Below, in pieces: positions 10,231 to 21,242 of a stretch of DNA of 64,000 nt. Each line of letters begins with the position of its first letter. Position 1 is the first letter of the stretch. A model generated the notes under the pieces. The model was not told the DNA's origin. It did no database searches and saw only the letters and a program-made list of their open reading frames with translations. The translations under genes were made by a program, and so were the position numbers. The DNA is from Antilocapra americana (Eukaryota; Chordata; Mammalia; Artiodactyla; Antilocapridae). The DNA lies in contig ML660203.1 in assembly GCA_007570785.1 (NCBI GenBank), forward strand, positions 5,327,276 to 5,391,275, given 5' to 3'.

Positions 10231-10439
10231 CGCTATGGCACAAAGGCACCCCCAGGGTGGAGTTCTGAAGATGGCTGTTCAGGCTCCTTCAAATTCCCAA
10301 ATTATGTGAACTCACAATACATAGTTACAGTCATGTATCTACACATCACACATGATATAGACGAAAAGTCCTAATCAGCATGGACTCAGTGTCATGGCCC
10401 AACCATGGTTTGTAGGCTGTTCAACAGATTTAATAGCAA

Positions 10440-10452
10440 AAAAAAAAAAAAT
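10440..10452 (+). repeat. Poly(A) run
   Basis: An uninterrupted A run with no adjacent element that I recognise. Confidence 0.6.
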
Positions 10453-10638
10453 ACTGCATCTTGTTTAAAGATGCAGACAGTCTGCTAGGTAGTCACACCG
10501 AAAATTTCATTCCAATCTACTTCCTAGGGTAAAGGTTTAAAACCTTCAGCCTGAGGAACATATTCAATCCACAAAATTTTGTTTGACCCCCATAGTAGTG
10601 TGTGTGTGTGTTTGTGCAGGAAACAAGGTATATACAAT

Positions 10639-10740
10639 GGGCTTCCCTGGTGGTTCAGATGTTAAGAATTTGCCTGCAATGTAAGATGCCTGGGGTTGAT
10701 CCCTGGGTTGGGAAGGTCCCCTGGAGAAGACAATGGCTAC
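10639..10740 (+). mobile_element. Bov-tA SINE, 3'-truncated
   Basis: The sense tRNA head GGCTTCCCTGGTGGTTCAG and the following GGGAAGGTCCCCTGGAGAAG are present. The A unit breaks off after ACAATGGCTAC. Confidence 0.85.
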
Positions 10741-11160
10741 AACAGAATAAAACTATTTACCATAATCAGATAGTCCCAAGCTCATCAGAAATACAACTCT
10801 GCATGTCTTCAGCAAGGAATCAATGGGCTGATATAAATCCACTTTTGACAGCTAAGAACAGCTCTATTAAAAAGCCTACCCTTGGATATTCATTTTGCAT
10901 TGCTAATAAACCTTAGCCCCACAGCCAGAAATGCTCTGGCTCTGCCTGGAGTGGCTGGAAGGGAGGAGAGAGAGGACTTCATTATACTCTTCAATCAGTG
11001 CGCGTCTTCACCTCAAGAACAACCACACAGGCAGGAGATTCTAACCACCCGTGGGATTTTCCCTGGAGACAGGACCACACTCAGAGAGGACTTGAATTTC
11101 TGAAGTCTTTAACAGATAATGCTACTTTAAAATGATCATTTTAATTGCACGATAGCTTTT
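10741..11160. other. No recognisable feature
   Basis: Repeat-poor sequence. Two overlapping frames (10602-10916 and 10882-11103, plus) span it, but the first begins inside a SINE and neither resembles a protein. Confidence 0.4.
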
Positions 11161-11250
11161 GTATTTTATTTTTAGATTTTATTTTAATCATTTTTTTTAA
11201 ATACAAAAAATTGGGGGGAGAAAAGCTGCTTAGCATTCCCTGTGCTATGC

Positions 11251-11476
11251 TGCTCTGTGCTGTGTTCAGTCGCTTCAGTCGTAGCTGACCCTTTGCAACC
11301 CCATGGACTATAGATCACCAGGCTCCTCTATCCATGGGATTCTGCAGGTAAGACTACTGCGGTGGGTTGCCATTTCCTCCTCCAAGAGATCTCCCTGACC
11401 CAGGGATTGAACCCACGTCTCCTGCATCTTCTGCATTGCAAGCGGATTCTTTATCCACTGAGCCACCAGGGAAGCT
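11251..11476 (-). mobile_element. Bov-tA SINE
   Basis: Antisense Bov-tA with an A unit (AACCCCATGGACTATAGATC) and a tRNA head at 11440-11474 (TGAGCCACCAGGGAAG). An extra CTGCATCTT segment near 11421 duplicates part of the head. Confidence 0.9.
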
Positions 11477-11764
11477 GCAAGATTCCCTAAATCCAACAAA
11501 TGGGTTTTCTATTTCTTCCAAGTGCTTCTCTTAAGGAGTTAATGAATCTTTGCAACATAATTAAGATGTATATAATTTTCACACAACAGTAGGGTACAGA
11601 TTCTATTCAAGTTCCCATAGACTAGATAAGTTAATGTTATTTTTAATCCAGAAAATATAGGTATGAGATTTTAATTAAAATTATGACCTATTTATGTTCC
11701 AATTGGCTATTGTCTATAAAGTAGTTTTTTGTAATTGTGAAATAATTACTACCTACTAAATTAG

Positions 11765-11920
11765 ATATTGGCAAACTTTTCCTTAAACAGCCACTTGGCA
11801 AAAAGTTTTAGGTTCTGCAGGCCATGTGATCTCTGTATCAAATACTCAACTCTGCTGTCTTAATATAAAAGCAGTCAAACATAATGTGCAAACAAATAAA
11901 AAGGAGTGTTTTATTTATAA
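11765..11920 (+). repeat. hAT-type DNA transposon remnant
   Basis: Matches one end of a mammalian hAT element whose terminus reads like 'ggcaaacttttt': GGCAAACTTTTCCTTAAACA, then TTTTAGGTTCTGCAGGCCAT, TACTCAACTCTGCTGTCTTA and AAAAGCAGTCAAACATAATG. A second copy lies at 55590-55880. Confidence 0.6.
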
Positions 11921-12037
11921 AAGTAAGTGGAAGGTCCAGAGTTACAGTTTCAACACCAAAATCATAATCAATAAAAAGGGAAAAAATCATAAACTGGACT
12001 TCATCAAAATTAAAAATGTTGCTCTGTGAAGTACACT

Positions 12038-14296
12038 GTTGTTGTTGTTCATTTGCTGTCTTGTCTGACTCTTCGCGATCCCTTAACTGCAGCACACCAG
12101 GCTTCCATGTCCTTCAGTACCTCCCAGGGTTTGCTCAAACTCATGTCCATTGAGTCAGTGGGGAAGTCCAACCATCTCATCCTCTGTCGTCCTCTTCTCC
12201 TTCTGCCTTTAGTCTTTCCCAGCATCAGGGTCTTTTCCAGTGAGTCAGCTCTTCACATCAAGTGGCTGAAGTATTGGAGCTTCGGCTTCAGCATCAGTCC
12301 TTCCAATGAATATTCAGGATTGATTTCCTTTACGATTGACTATTTTTGATCGCCTTGCTATCCAAAGGACTCTCAAGAGTCTTCTCCAGCACCACAGTTC
12401 GAAAGCATGAATTCTTCGGCTCTCAGCCTTCTTTATGGTTCAACTCTCTTATCCATACATGACCACTGGAAAAACCATAGCTTTGACTAGACAGACCTTT
12501 GTTGGAAAAGTGATAGCTTTTCTTTTTAATATGATGACTAGGTTTGTCATAGCTTTTCTTCCAAGAAGCAAGTGTCTTTTAAATTTCATGGCTGCAGTCA
12601 CCATCTGAAGAGATTTTAGAGCCCAAGAAGAAAAAATCTGTCACTGTTTCCACTTTTTCCCCTTCTATTTGCCATGAAGAAATGGGACTGGCTGCCATGA
12701 TCTTAGTTTTTTTTATATTGAGTTTTAAGCTGGCTTTCTCACTCTCCTCTTTCACCTTCATCGAGACTCTTTAGTTCCTCTTCTCTTTCTGCCACTAGAG
12801 TGGTATCATCTGCATACATCAGATTTCTATTTTTCCCAGCAAACTTGATTCCAGCTTGTTACTCATCCAGTCCAGCATTTTGCATGATGTACTCTGTGTA
12901 TAAGTCAAATAAACAGGGTGCCAATATATAGCCTTGTTGTACTCCTTCCCCAATTTTGAACCAGTCAGTTGTTCCATATAAAGTTCTAACTGTTTCTTCT
13001 TGACCCAAATACAGGTTTCTCAAGAGACAAGTAAGATGGCCTGGTATCCCCAGGGCTTTAAGAATTTTCCACAGTTTGTTGTGATCCACACAGTCATAGG
13101 CTTTAGTGTGAGTCAAGGAAATAGAAAATGCTTTTCTGGAATCTCCTTGCTTTCTCTATGATCCAGTAAATGTTGGCAATTTGATCTCTGGTTCCTCTGC
13201 CTTTTCTAAACTCAGCTTGTACATCTGGAAGCTCTCAATTCACTACTGCTGAAGCCTAGCTTGAAGGATTTTGAGCATAACCTTATTAGCATGGGAAGAG
13301 AGTACAATTGTCTGGTAGCCAGAACATTCTTTAATACTGTCCTTCTTGGGAATTGGGATGAAGATTGACCTTTTCCAGTCCTGTGGTCACTGCTGGCTTT
13401 TCCAAATTTGTACACATATTGAGTGCAGAACTTTAGAAGTACCATCTTTTAGGATTTTAAATAGCTCAGCTGGTACTCCATTACATGCACTAGCTTTATT
13501 GGCAGCAATGCTTCCTAAGGCCCTCTTGACATCACACTCCAGGATGTCTAGTTCTAGGTGAATGATCACACCATCATGGTTGTCCAGGTCATTAAGACCT
13601 TTTTTGTACAATTCTTCTGTGTGTTCCCTAGTGGCTCAGACAGCAAAAAATCTGCCTGCTATGTAGGAGACCTAGATTTGATCCCTGGGTCAGGGAGATC
13701 CTCTGGAGGAGGAAATGGCAACCCACTCCAATGTTCTTGCTGGGAAATCCCGTGGACAGAGGAGTCTGGCAGTCTATAGCTCATGGGGTGGCAATGAGTT
13801 GTACATGACTGAGTGACAAACAGTTTTATTTTCTGTGTATCTTTTCCACCTTTTCTTGATCACTTCTGCTTCTGTTAGGTCTTTACTATTTCTGTCCTTT
13901 ATTGTGCTCATCTTTGCATGAAATGTTCCTTTGGTATCTCCAATTTTCTTGAAGAGATCTCTGGTCCTCCTCCTTCTGTTGTTTTCCTTTATCTCTCTGC
14001 ATTGTTCATTGAAGAAGGTCTTGCTATTCTCTTGAACGCTGTATTCAGTTTGGTATACTTTCCCCTGTCTCCATTGCCTTTTGCTTCTCTTCTTGCCTCA
14101 GCTATTTGCAAAGCCTCCTCACACAACCACTTTGCCTTCTTGCATCTCTTTTTCTTTGGGATTGTTTTGATCATTGCCTCCTGTACAGTGTTACAAACCT
14201 CTGTTCATAGTTCTTCAGGCAGTCTGTTTACCAGATTTAATCCCTTGAATCTATTCGTCACCTCCACTGTATAATCATAGGAGATTTGATTTAGAA
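12038..14296 (-). mobile_element. BovB (RTE) LINE, 5'-truncated, inserted in L1
   Basis: About 2.06 kb of antisense BovB, excluding the nested SINE. The 3' terminus is at 12038 with a (GTT)n edge. The minus strand encodes decayed reverse-transcriptase pieces: at 12859-13116 a fragment with AYDCVDHNKLWKILKALGIP and TTDWFKIGEGVQQGYILAPC, and a YADD-type motif near 12812. Part of the endonuclease-RT linker is seen at 13989-14174 (KTIPKKKRCKKAKWLCEEAL). The frame is broken many times. A Bov-tA interrupts it at 13622-13823. Confidence 0.92.
13615..13838 (+). mobile_element. Bov-tA SINE nested in BovB
   Basis: Sense Bov-tA (13622-13823). BovB reads up to TTCTGTGT (13615-13622) and resumes at TTCTGTGT (13831-13838), a short target duplication. 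The head is somewhat decayed (TTCCCTAGTGGCTCAGAC). The A unit is complete. Confidence 0.88.
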
Positions 14297-14922
14297 CAAA
14301 TCAAACAACAGAAACGTGCTGTTAAGAGGATGAAAAGATAAGCTACAGACTGAGAAAAAATATTTGAAAAACCACATAGATGACAAAGGATTAACATCTA
14401 GAATATATACTCTCAAAAGAGTAAAAAACAATAGTCAAATAGAAAATCAGCCAAAGACATGAACAAATATGTCAAAGGACATAAGATGACAAATAAGCAT
14501 ATTAAAAGATGTTCAACCTCATTAACCATTATGGAAATGCAAACTAAGACTATGATAGGATATTAGCACACACCTATCAGAATGGGCAAGGATTTTTTTT
14601 TTTTAATGTTACAAGATTAGAGGCTGGCAAGGATGCAGAGAAATTGGATTACTCACAGTTTGCTGGTAGAAATGTATAATGGTGCAGCCACTCTAAAATA
14701 TAGTTTGATACTAGATCCTAAATTAAACATGAAATTATTTTATATCCTAACAATTGAATTCTTGAACATTTATCCTAGAGAAGTGAAAACTCACTTTCAC
14801 ACAAAAATCTGTATATGACTATTTATAAAAGGTTTTTTTTCATGATGGAAAAACTGGAAACAAACCAGATAACTGTCAGTGGGTAAATGGTTAGAAACAG
14901 TGGTACATCAGAAGCGTGGACT

Positions 14923-15157
14923 GCTGTTGCTGCTAAGATGCTTCAGTCGTGTCCGACTCTATGCGACCCCATAGACGACAGCCCACCAGGCTGCACCGTC
15001 CCTGGGATTCTCCAGGCAAGAACACTGGAGTGGGTTGCCATTTCCTTCTCCAGTGCATGAAAGTGAAAAGTGAAAGTGAAGTCGCTCAGTTGTGTTCAAC
15101 TCTTCGCGACCCCATGGACTGCAACCCACCAGGCTCCTCCGTCCATGGGATTCTCCA
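14923..15157 (+). mobile_element. BOV-A2 SINE nested in L1
   Basis: (CTG)n head, A unit 1, AAGTGAAAAGTGAAAGTGAA linker near 15061-15080, then A unit 2, truncated at GGATTCTCCA. L1 3' sequence resumes at about 15160. Confidence 0.88.
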
Positions 15158-15575
15158 CTCATCAATTAAAAAGTTTGAATTATTGATACATGCAACAATT
15201 TGGATGAATTTACAGAGAATCGTGCTAAGTGCAAAAAAAAATTATAATGGTTATAAACTGTATGATCCCATTCATATGACATTCTTGAAATGAAGAACTT
15301 ATAGGAAAAAGGAGAGATTGGTGGTCAACTGGGGTTAAGGATGGAATACAGGGTGGGTTGGGGCGGAAGGACAAAAATGTGGTTATAAAAGCAATAAGAA
15401 CCTTGTGCTGATTGACTTTTATATCTTGACGGTGTGTGTGGTGGATACACAAACCTACACATCTGATAAAACTGTGTAGAACTAAATAAACACACAGGAG
15501 TATAAATAAAATGGAGAAAATCTGAAAAAGATCAGTGGATTGTATCTCTGTCAAAATCCTAGCTGTGATATTGTA

Positions 15576-15882
15576 CCATAGTTTTAGGCTTCCCAGATGG
15601 CTCAGTGATAAAGAATCCACCTGCCAAGCAGGAGATGAGGGTTCAATTTCTGGGTCAGGAAGATCCCCTGGAGAAGGAAATAGCAACCCACTTCATTCTG
15701 AGTCCTCTTTTCTTGGCTTTCAAGTGACTTCCTTCTTGTCCTGGGAAAGGAAATAGCAACCCACTCCAGTATTCTTGCCTGGGAAATCCCATGCACAGAG
15801 GAGCCTGGCACACTATAGTCCATGAAGTCACAAAGAGTCAGAAATGACTTAGCAACTGAACAACAACAACAATAAACCATAG
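15576..15882 (+). mobile_element. Bov-tA SINE nested in L1, carrying a 53-bp internal insertion
   Basis: Sense Bov-tA from 15587, flanked by ACCATAG at 15576-15582 and 15876-15882. The A unit is interrupted at 15694-15746 by foreign sequence. The bases AAGGAAATAGCAACCCACT occur on both sides of it (15674-15692 and 15747-15765). The SINE ends with GACTTAGCAACTGAACAACA. Confidence 0.88.
15694..15746. other. 53-bp insertion flanked by a 19-bp direct repeat
   Basis: The insert opens with CATTCTGAGTCCTC, shared with the MaLR-type LTR at 16491. It continues with a segment resembling that LTR (TTGGCTTTCAAGTGACTTCC against TTGGCTTGCAGGTGACTTCC). Both flanking 19-mers share the variant AATAGC where other SINEs here read AATGGC, so the duplication happened after the SINE inserted. 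Confidence 0.7.
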
Positions 15883-16364
15883 GTATGCAATACATTATCA
15901 CTGAGGAAATGGAGTGACGAGTACATGGGCTCCCCCTGTATTCTTTCTTATAATCACATGTGAATATAGAATTAACTCAAACTTAAAAGTTTAAATATAA
16001 AGGGGGCTAGGGGATACCCCCAAAAATAGATTTTTTTATTATCAGTGATGAAGAGATATGGACATGTGGTGGGGGGGCTACTGTTGTCAAGCAGATATTT
16101 TATAAACAGGATCTGCTAGACAATTCATTACGCTACCTCCACATTTAGGCTTGCAGTTTTTTCTAATATTTCATGTACTCTTTATACTGAAGATTGCATT
16201 ATAATCTCCATTTTTATAAATTACAGAATGCAAACTTAGAGACAAGGGAACTCACTTGAAATTCACAGCAAACAAACCATGCAGACAATACTGACACCCT
16301 AATCCTTCTACCAAACCTGGAGACATTTTACTTCCTTGTAAACAGCCATTCACTGAGACAACTA

Positions 16365-16975
16365 TATTCATTTGCATGGTCTGCCACGATAAAATGCCAC
16401 AGACAAAGTGGTTTAAAGAACTGAAAATTCTTTCTTACAGTTCTCAAGGCTGGGGAGTCCAAGATCAAGATCTTGCCAGCAAGACAGGTTTCATTCTGAG
16501 TCCTCATCCCTTGGCTTGCAGGTGACTTCCATCTCATCATGCATACATGACCTCTTTGTATGCAGGAAAAGCCAGCTCTCTCTGGGCTCTTCTTAAAAGG
16601 ACCCTAACCTCTTGGGACCACGATTCCACCCTTATGACCTCATTTAACCTTGATTACTTTGGTAAAATCCTCATCTTCAAATACACCCACAGTGAGGCTA
16701 AGGTTAAATATACAAATTGGACGTTGGGCTTCCCTGGTGGTTCATTGTCTGCAATGTAGGAGACTGCCTGCAATGCAAGAGACCTGAGTTCCATCCCTAG
16801 ATCGGGAAGATCCCCTGGAGAAGGAAATGGCAATCGACTCCAGTATTCTTGCCTGGAAAATCCCACAGACAGAGGCACCTGGCAGATTACAATCCATGGA
16901 GTCGAAAGAATCAGACACGACTTAGCAACTAAACCACCAGGTGGAGGAGGTGGAGGGACAAATATTCAGTTCATA
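16365..16975 (-). mobile_element. MaLR-type (MLT1/MST-like) LTR, split by a Bov-tA
   Basis: Antisense ERVL-MaLR-like LTR: TGCCACGATAAAATGCCACA, TTCTTTCTTACAGTTCTCAA, GCTGGGGAGTCCAAGATCAA, TATGACCTCATTTAACCTTG. The end phrase (GGGACAAATATTCAGTTCAT) reappears after the SINE at about 16945. It is a non-coding ancient retroviral-like LTR. Confidence 0.72.
16727..16936 (+). mobile_element. Bov-tA SINE nested in MaLR-type LTR
   Basis: Sense Bov-tA with a rearranged head: a second CTGCAATG phrase appears at 16748 and again at 16768. The A unit is complete to CACGACTTAGCAACTAAACC. Confidence 0.88.
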
Positions 16976-16989
16976 GAAATTACCTAAGT

Positions 16990-17750
16990 TTAAAGAAAAA
17001 AAAAAAAAAGAGTAACCAGTTCATGTTTAGAAGCTCAAAAGTCATAACCGTTATAAAATTTTTCAAATTTCCAAATTCAAGTCTTGGGCCCCATTTAATA
17101 TGTTGGTAAGAAATCCAGTCTTTTCCTCTGGGGCTCTTCACTTTTCCCTCCCATTTTTTCACACCTCAGAGGCTCAAACAGTCCAGAGGAGATCACAACT
17201 GAATAGGGAGCCCCTTGGCATGAGACCAGCCAGTGATGTCTGTTTCTCTTCATTGCCCCTCAGTGATGATGTTGAAAGCTGGCTGAGCACCCACGTTCCA
17301 GAGATGCTGAGGACCCATTGCATGATGATACATCACAGGTGCAGAGGGAGGGCTGGGACCCAAGGGTGTCCTCACTTTCCATCACGAAGGAGGAAAACAC
17401 TCAGCTTTCTGCTGATATTCTGCTAGTCACCCACACTCAGACCATGTCTGAACTTCTGTTGCTCCTAGAAAGGAAAAAGGAAGTGGTTGAAGCAAGGATG
17501 AAGTCCAACGCAAGTCAGCAAAAAGAAAAAAAAAAAAAAACATGGGAAACAGCTGTGTTTTAGAAAGTGAACCTCAGAAGCATGGCTTTTATCTTCAATA
17601 GACCTGCTCCAAAATCCGAATGACCTGGTCAGAGAGTTATTAAGAAAAGTATACAAAAGGATACCTTGTTCTGCTGAGCAGAAGCATCATATTTTTGTGA
17701 TCATATCTAAGTTAAGAGTCAAAAGACACTTGATCCTATTCCTGTTTAGT

Positions 17751-17754
<4 letters not shown>
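16990..17754. other. Repeat-poor stretch
   Basis: Contains an A run near 16997-17009 and another at about 17527-17540. Short frames at 17100-17426 and 17318-17563 overlap and lack domain features. No gene is supported. Confidence 0.4.
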
Positions 17755-17830
<76 letters not shown>

Positions 17831-17837
17831 CACACAC
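17755..17837 (+). repeat. Compound (CT)n(CA)n microsatellite
   Basis: About 21 CT units (17755-17796) run directly into about 20 CA units (17797-17837) with one G interruption at 17824. This is a long near-perfect compound repeat, likely polymorphic. Confidence 0.95.
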
Positions 17838-19178
17838 CATTAAGAGAAGATATTTCTGAATTCTGGGTGGCAGAAAGAGGAAGCAGAATGACAAGGTCTT
17901 TAATAAGAGGTGGACTCATCTCTGTCCAAGAAGACCCAACCCTCTTCAAACCCGCTGCTACAAAATGCACAGAGACAAAGCATACTTGAGATGTCCTAGT
18001 TGATGCAGACCCAGAGGCCTAGGTAAACTTCTGAGTGACAGTGTCTTTGGCTGTGTGCTAGGTTCTGGGTGCTACAGTGAAGGACTTGTCTTTGTCTGTT
18101 GTAAGCTCTCAGAAAAGTAAGAATGACAGCTATGAACACACAAATCCCCAAACCACACAGTCAGTGAATCCAAAGAACAAAATGATCTGGGGAACCAGAG
18201 GCAAGAGTTTCTACCACCTCAAAGACATTTGTTTAAGACAAATCTTAAAGGATGAATAGGAGTTCCTTTCTGATGAGATTCTTGTCTTTCATTGCTTGAG
18301 GAATTTACTGAAAGAAGTGAACACACACACACAGAGCAACTAAATACAGACACACCTGAACTAAACATACACATACACACACACCAACTAAATACAGATG
18401 AAAGTTTGTGTAGCTCATAAAGCTAAAGGCCCTACTGTTTGCTAATCATCCAACCCTTCATGGCGCTGGGACCAGATGAAAATTTCTCCCAGGAGTCCTC
18501 ATAAAGAAGACAATGTATGATATAATAAACACCATTTTATAGCATCATCAAAAAGAATATAACTATAAGCTTCACAGATTTGCTTCATACAAGAACCTCA
18601 CTAGAGACTCTCAAAGACCACCTAGAGTCAGATGTACTGGGAACCAGCAGAATGTCCAGGCACCCAGCTTTCTCTTGGCCTAGTTTGTTCCAAGAAAATA
18701 TTTTAGACTATTTGAAAAAAAAGAGGTGGATTGCAGAGCCTCCAAGCAAGCAGTGCTTTTTGGATATTACTTTTCCCCAGAGACTGTGGAGGAATCAAAG
18801 GGCCATGATCACTAGGTCATACTCATTAGTAAATGCTTAGGATGAAGCTACCCGATGGTGCCCTTTAATGATGCCCCCAAGTGCCACAGGCAGTGACACT
18901 CAGAAGAACGTTAACATCATTTTGTAAAAATCAAGGAGGTGAGGAGGGAAATGAGCTTCAGTGGGTGGTGAGAATAGTCAAGAGTCTGTTTAAAGACCAG
19001 ATGAAAGATGATGAGCTTGATGAGATGGGGAAAAGCAGTGAGGAAATAAATATTACAGAGTCTGCTCAGGTTACTCTTCCTGCAATAAAATAGCCTCTAC
19101 CACTCTTATCCAAGCAATGGCAAGAAACTCATCGCCTCCCAAACAGTCCAAAATCCCATTCATTTAATGAGCATTTCC
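17838..19178. other. Repeat-poor stretch, no gene supported
   Basis: Holds short CA-rich patches at about 18320-18332 and 18368-18382, with a partial duplication of CAACTAAATACAGA around them (near 18338 and 18383). Frames of 60-86 codons show no family resemblance. Confidence 0.4.
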
Positions 19179-19412
19179 TGGGACTTCCCCGGTGGTCCAG
19201 TTGTTAAGGATCCACCTTGCAATGCAGGGGATGTGGTGATCCCTGGTGAGGGAACTAAGACCCAATTTGCTGCAGGGAAGCTAAGCCCGAGTGCCACAAC
19301 CACTGAACCTGAGGTCACAACTAGAAAGTCTATGGACCTCATCAAAAGATCCCACATGACACAACAAAGATCCCATGTGCAGCAACTGAGATCGGAGGCA
19401 GCCAAATCCCAA
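19179..19412 (+). mobile_element. CHR-type tRNA-Glu SINE
   Basis: GGGACTTCCCCGGTGGTCCA head, GTGATCCCTGGTGAGGGAAC, then diverged 'aagatcccacatg' units. The A-rich tail is lost. Confidence 0.85.
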
Positions 19413-20549
19413 AGCATGCTATACATCATAGCACATGCCAGTTACTAAGATACTGGACAGACATAAGGATTGAGTTCTGCCCTTGAGAAATACAAGTAAC
19501 TTACAGCAGACATCTCTAACACTTGCCTTCTGTAGTTCCATTGTTAAGCATGGACCAGCAGAAACCATATACCTGGATAGAATCCCCAAGGTCTTCCACG
19601 GAGATCACAGAGACATCCCCAGATTCCTAGATATTTCCAAGGGTAAGCATCAGATCCTTGTGTACTTTGAGTAATAAAACGTCACCATGAGGAAGGATTA
19701 TGAGTTCAAGGGAAAACATCTCCACCTGCTTCCCCAGTCCCAACTTTTACCTTCATAAAGCCTCTCTCTAATTAATCATCCATGCTGGTAAGTGTCCAAT
19801 GATCCTATTAAACAATAGGGCCGGATGGAAGTGATGGGCCAGCCTCACTGCGAAGACCTCCCAACTCTCATTAATAAATTTAATAGCAGCACCAAGATAT
19901 CTCAGGAGTGCAGTAGGTTATAGGCTGAGTCTTTCCTTTGGGGTATAATTTTATGTTCTTGCTCTGCACGGAAGCAATGTATTTATTCCAAGTTAATTTG
20001 TTCCTTCCCAAAGTCGGTGAGTTGTGCTCCTTGGGTGCTATCCTAAATTGACAAATTCCAGGCTGCCGGGGCTTGTCATCTGAAGGAAGGAAAATTAGAG
20101 GAGCCAGTAATCAATCTATATTGTGTGAAAATTAACATGCCTACCCCTCAGGTTAACCAGCCCTAAATGCAAATTGAATTGAAATGTTCAGAAAGTCCTC
20201 CTAATCACGCATGCTGTGATTGTGAATCCGATGTTTATTTATCACTCTTTGAATTGCCAAACACCAGGCAAGTGGAAGAGACAGGGGTCAACAAACCAAA
20301 ACGAACTATTATCCTGGGCTTGGTAACAGAGCGACTGAGCAATAGAAGCAAATCTAGGTGGCCTCACATCCAGGGAAAAAAGCAAATGATTCCTCCACTA
20401 GAGGTCCCGAGCTGATTTTCGCCTTGGTCCTAGGGATGGGCAGCTGTTCATGGGCAGATTCAAGGGGAAGGTGTCAAAGGGGATGGATGAGCTATATGTG
20501 CAGGGTCCATTTTGGTCCTTTCTCAGGACCAAATCAGACTACAATTTTT
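19413..20549. promoter_or_regulatory. Repeat-free stretch, candidate conserved non-coding element
   Basis: This is one of the longest stretches where I recognise no repeat. Between 19765 and 20260 it is dense in homeodomain-like TAAT/ATTA cores (TAATTAATCA near 19771, AATAAATTTAATAGC near 19873). An octamer ATGCAAAT lies at 20167-20174. That composition is common in developmental enhancers. No cross-species comparison was possible. Confidence 0.3.
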
Positions 20550-20552
20550 TTT

Positions 20553-21242
20553 TAACTTTTAATAACATTTTGTATTAGGGTATAGCCAATTAATGGCTTC
20601 CTTGGTAGCCCAGGCAGTAAAGAATCTGCCGGTAATGCGGGAGACCCAGTTTCAATCCCTGGGTCAGGAAGATCTCCAGGAGAAGAGAATGGCAACCCAC
20701 TCCAGTTTCCTTGCCTAGGAAATCCCATGGACAGGGCAGCCTGGCAGGCTACAGTCCATGGGGTCACAAAGAGTCGGATATGACTGAATGGCTAACACTT
20801 TGACTTATAACCGATTAATAAACAATGTTGTGATAATTTCAGGTGAACAGCAAAGGGACTCAGCCATATGTACTCACGTCTCCCTTCTCTCCCAAACCCC
20901 CATCCCATCCAACCTGCCACATAACATGAAACAGAGTTCCGTGTGCTCTATAGTAGGTCCTTATTGATTATCCATTTTAAATCCAGCAGTGTGTACGTGT
21001 CCATTCCCAACTCCCTAATTATCCCTTACTCGCATCCTTCCTCCAGCAAGTATAAGCTCCTTCTTGAATTCTGTGAGTCTGCTTCCATTTTGTAAGTAAG
21101 TTCATTTGTATCATTTCTTTTTAGATTCCACATATAAGGGATGTCAGGTGATAGTTCTCCTGTCTGACTTACTTGACTCAGTATGACATTCTCTAGGCCC
21201 GCCCATGCTGCTGCAAATGGCATTATTTCATTCTTTTTTACG
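20553..21242 (-). mobile_element. L1 3' UTR, antisense, split by a Bov-tA
   Basis: Antisense cetartiodactyl-type L1 3' UTR: GTATTAGGGTATAGCC before the SINE, then AGGTGAACAGCAAAGGGACT, TAGTAGGTCCTTATTGATTA, TTTGTAAGTAAGTTCATTTG and GCTGCTGCAAATGGCATTAT. It ends near 21242 where the sequence type changes abruptly. Confidence 0.78.
20581..20819 (+). mobile_element. Bov-tA SINE nested in L1, with target-site duplication
   Basis: Sense Bov-tA flanked by TATAGCCAATTAAT (20581-20594) and TATAACCGATTAAT (20806-20819), a 14-bp duplication with two changes. Head GGCTTCCTTGGTAGCCCAGG and a complete A unit. Confidence 0.92.

Larger units (their letters stand above)
11945..15995 (+). mobile_element. Ancient L1 (L1M type), split into four pieces by younger insertions
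   Basis: Sense L1 ORF2 3' end plus 3' UTR. Piece 1 is 11945-12037, with AAACTGGACTTCATCAAAAT. After the BovB, piece 2 (14311-14921) continues the same phrase with CTGTTAAGAGGATGAAAAGA and runs through ATATTTGAAAAACCACATAG. Piece 3 is 15158-15583, the 3' UTR with GGTGGATACACAAACCTACA. Piece 4 is 15883-15995. The reading resumes across each younger insertion, which fixes the order of events. All pieces are dead sequence. Confidence 0.8.

Noticed and set aside
19179..19412. tRNA gene candidates at SINE heads
   Set aside because: The tRNA-like heads of CHR and Bov-tA keep box-like elements but lack a foldable, intact tRNA. They are SINE promoters, not tRNA genes.
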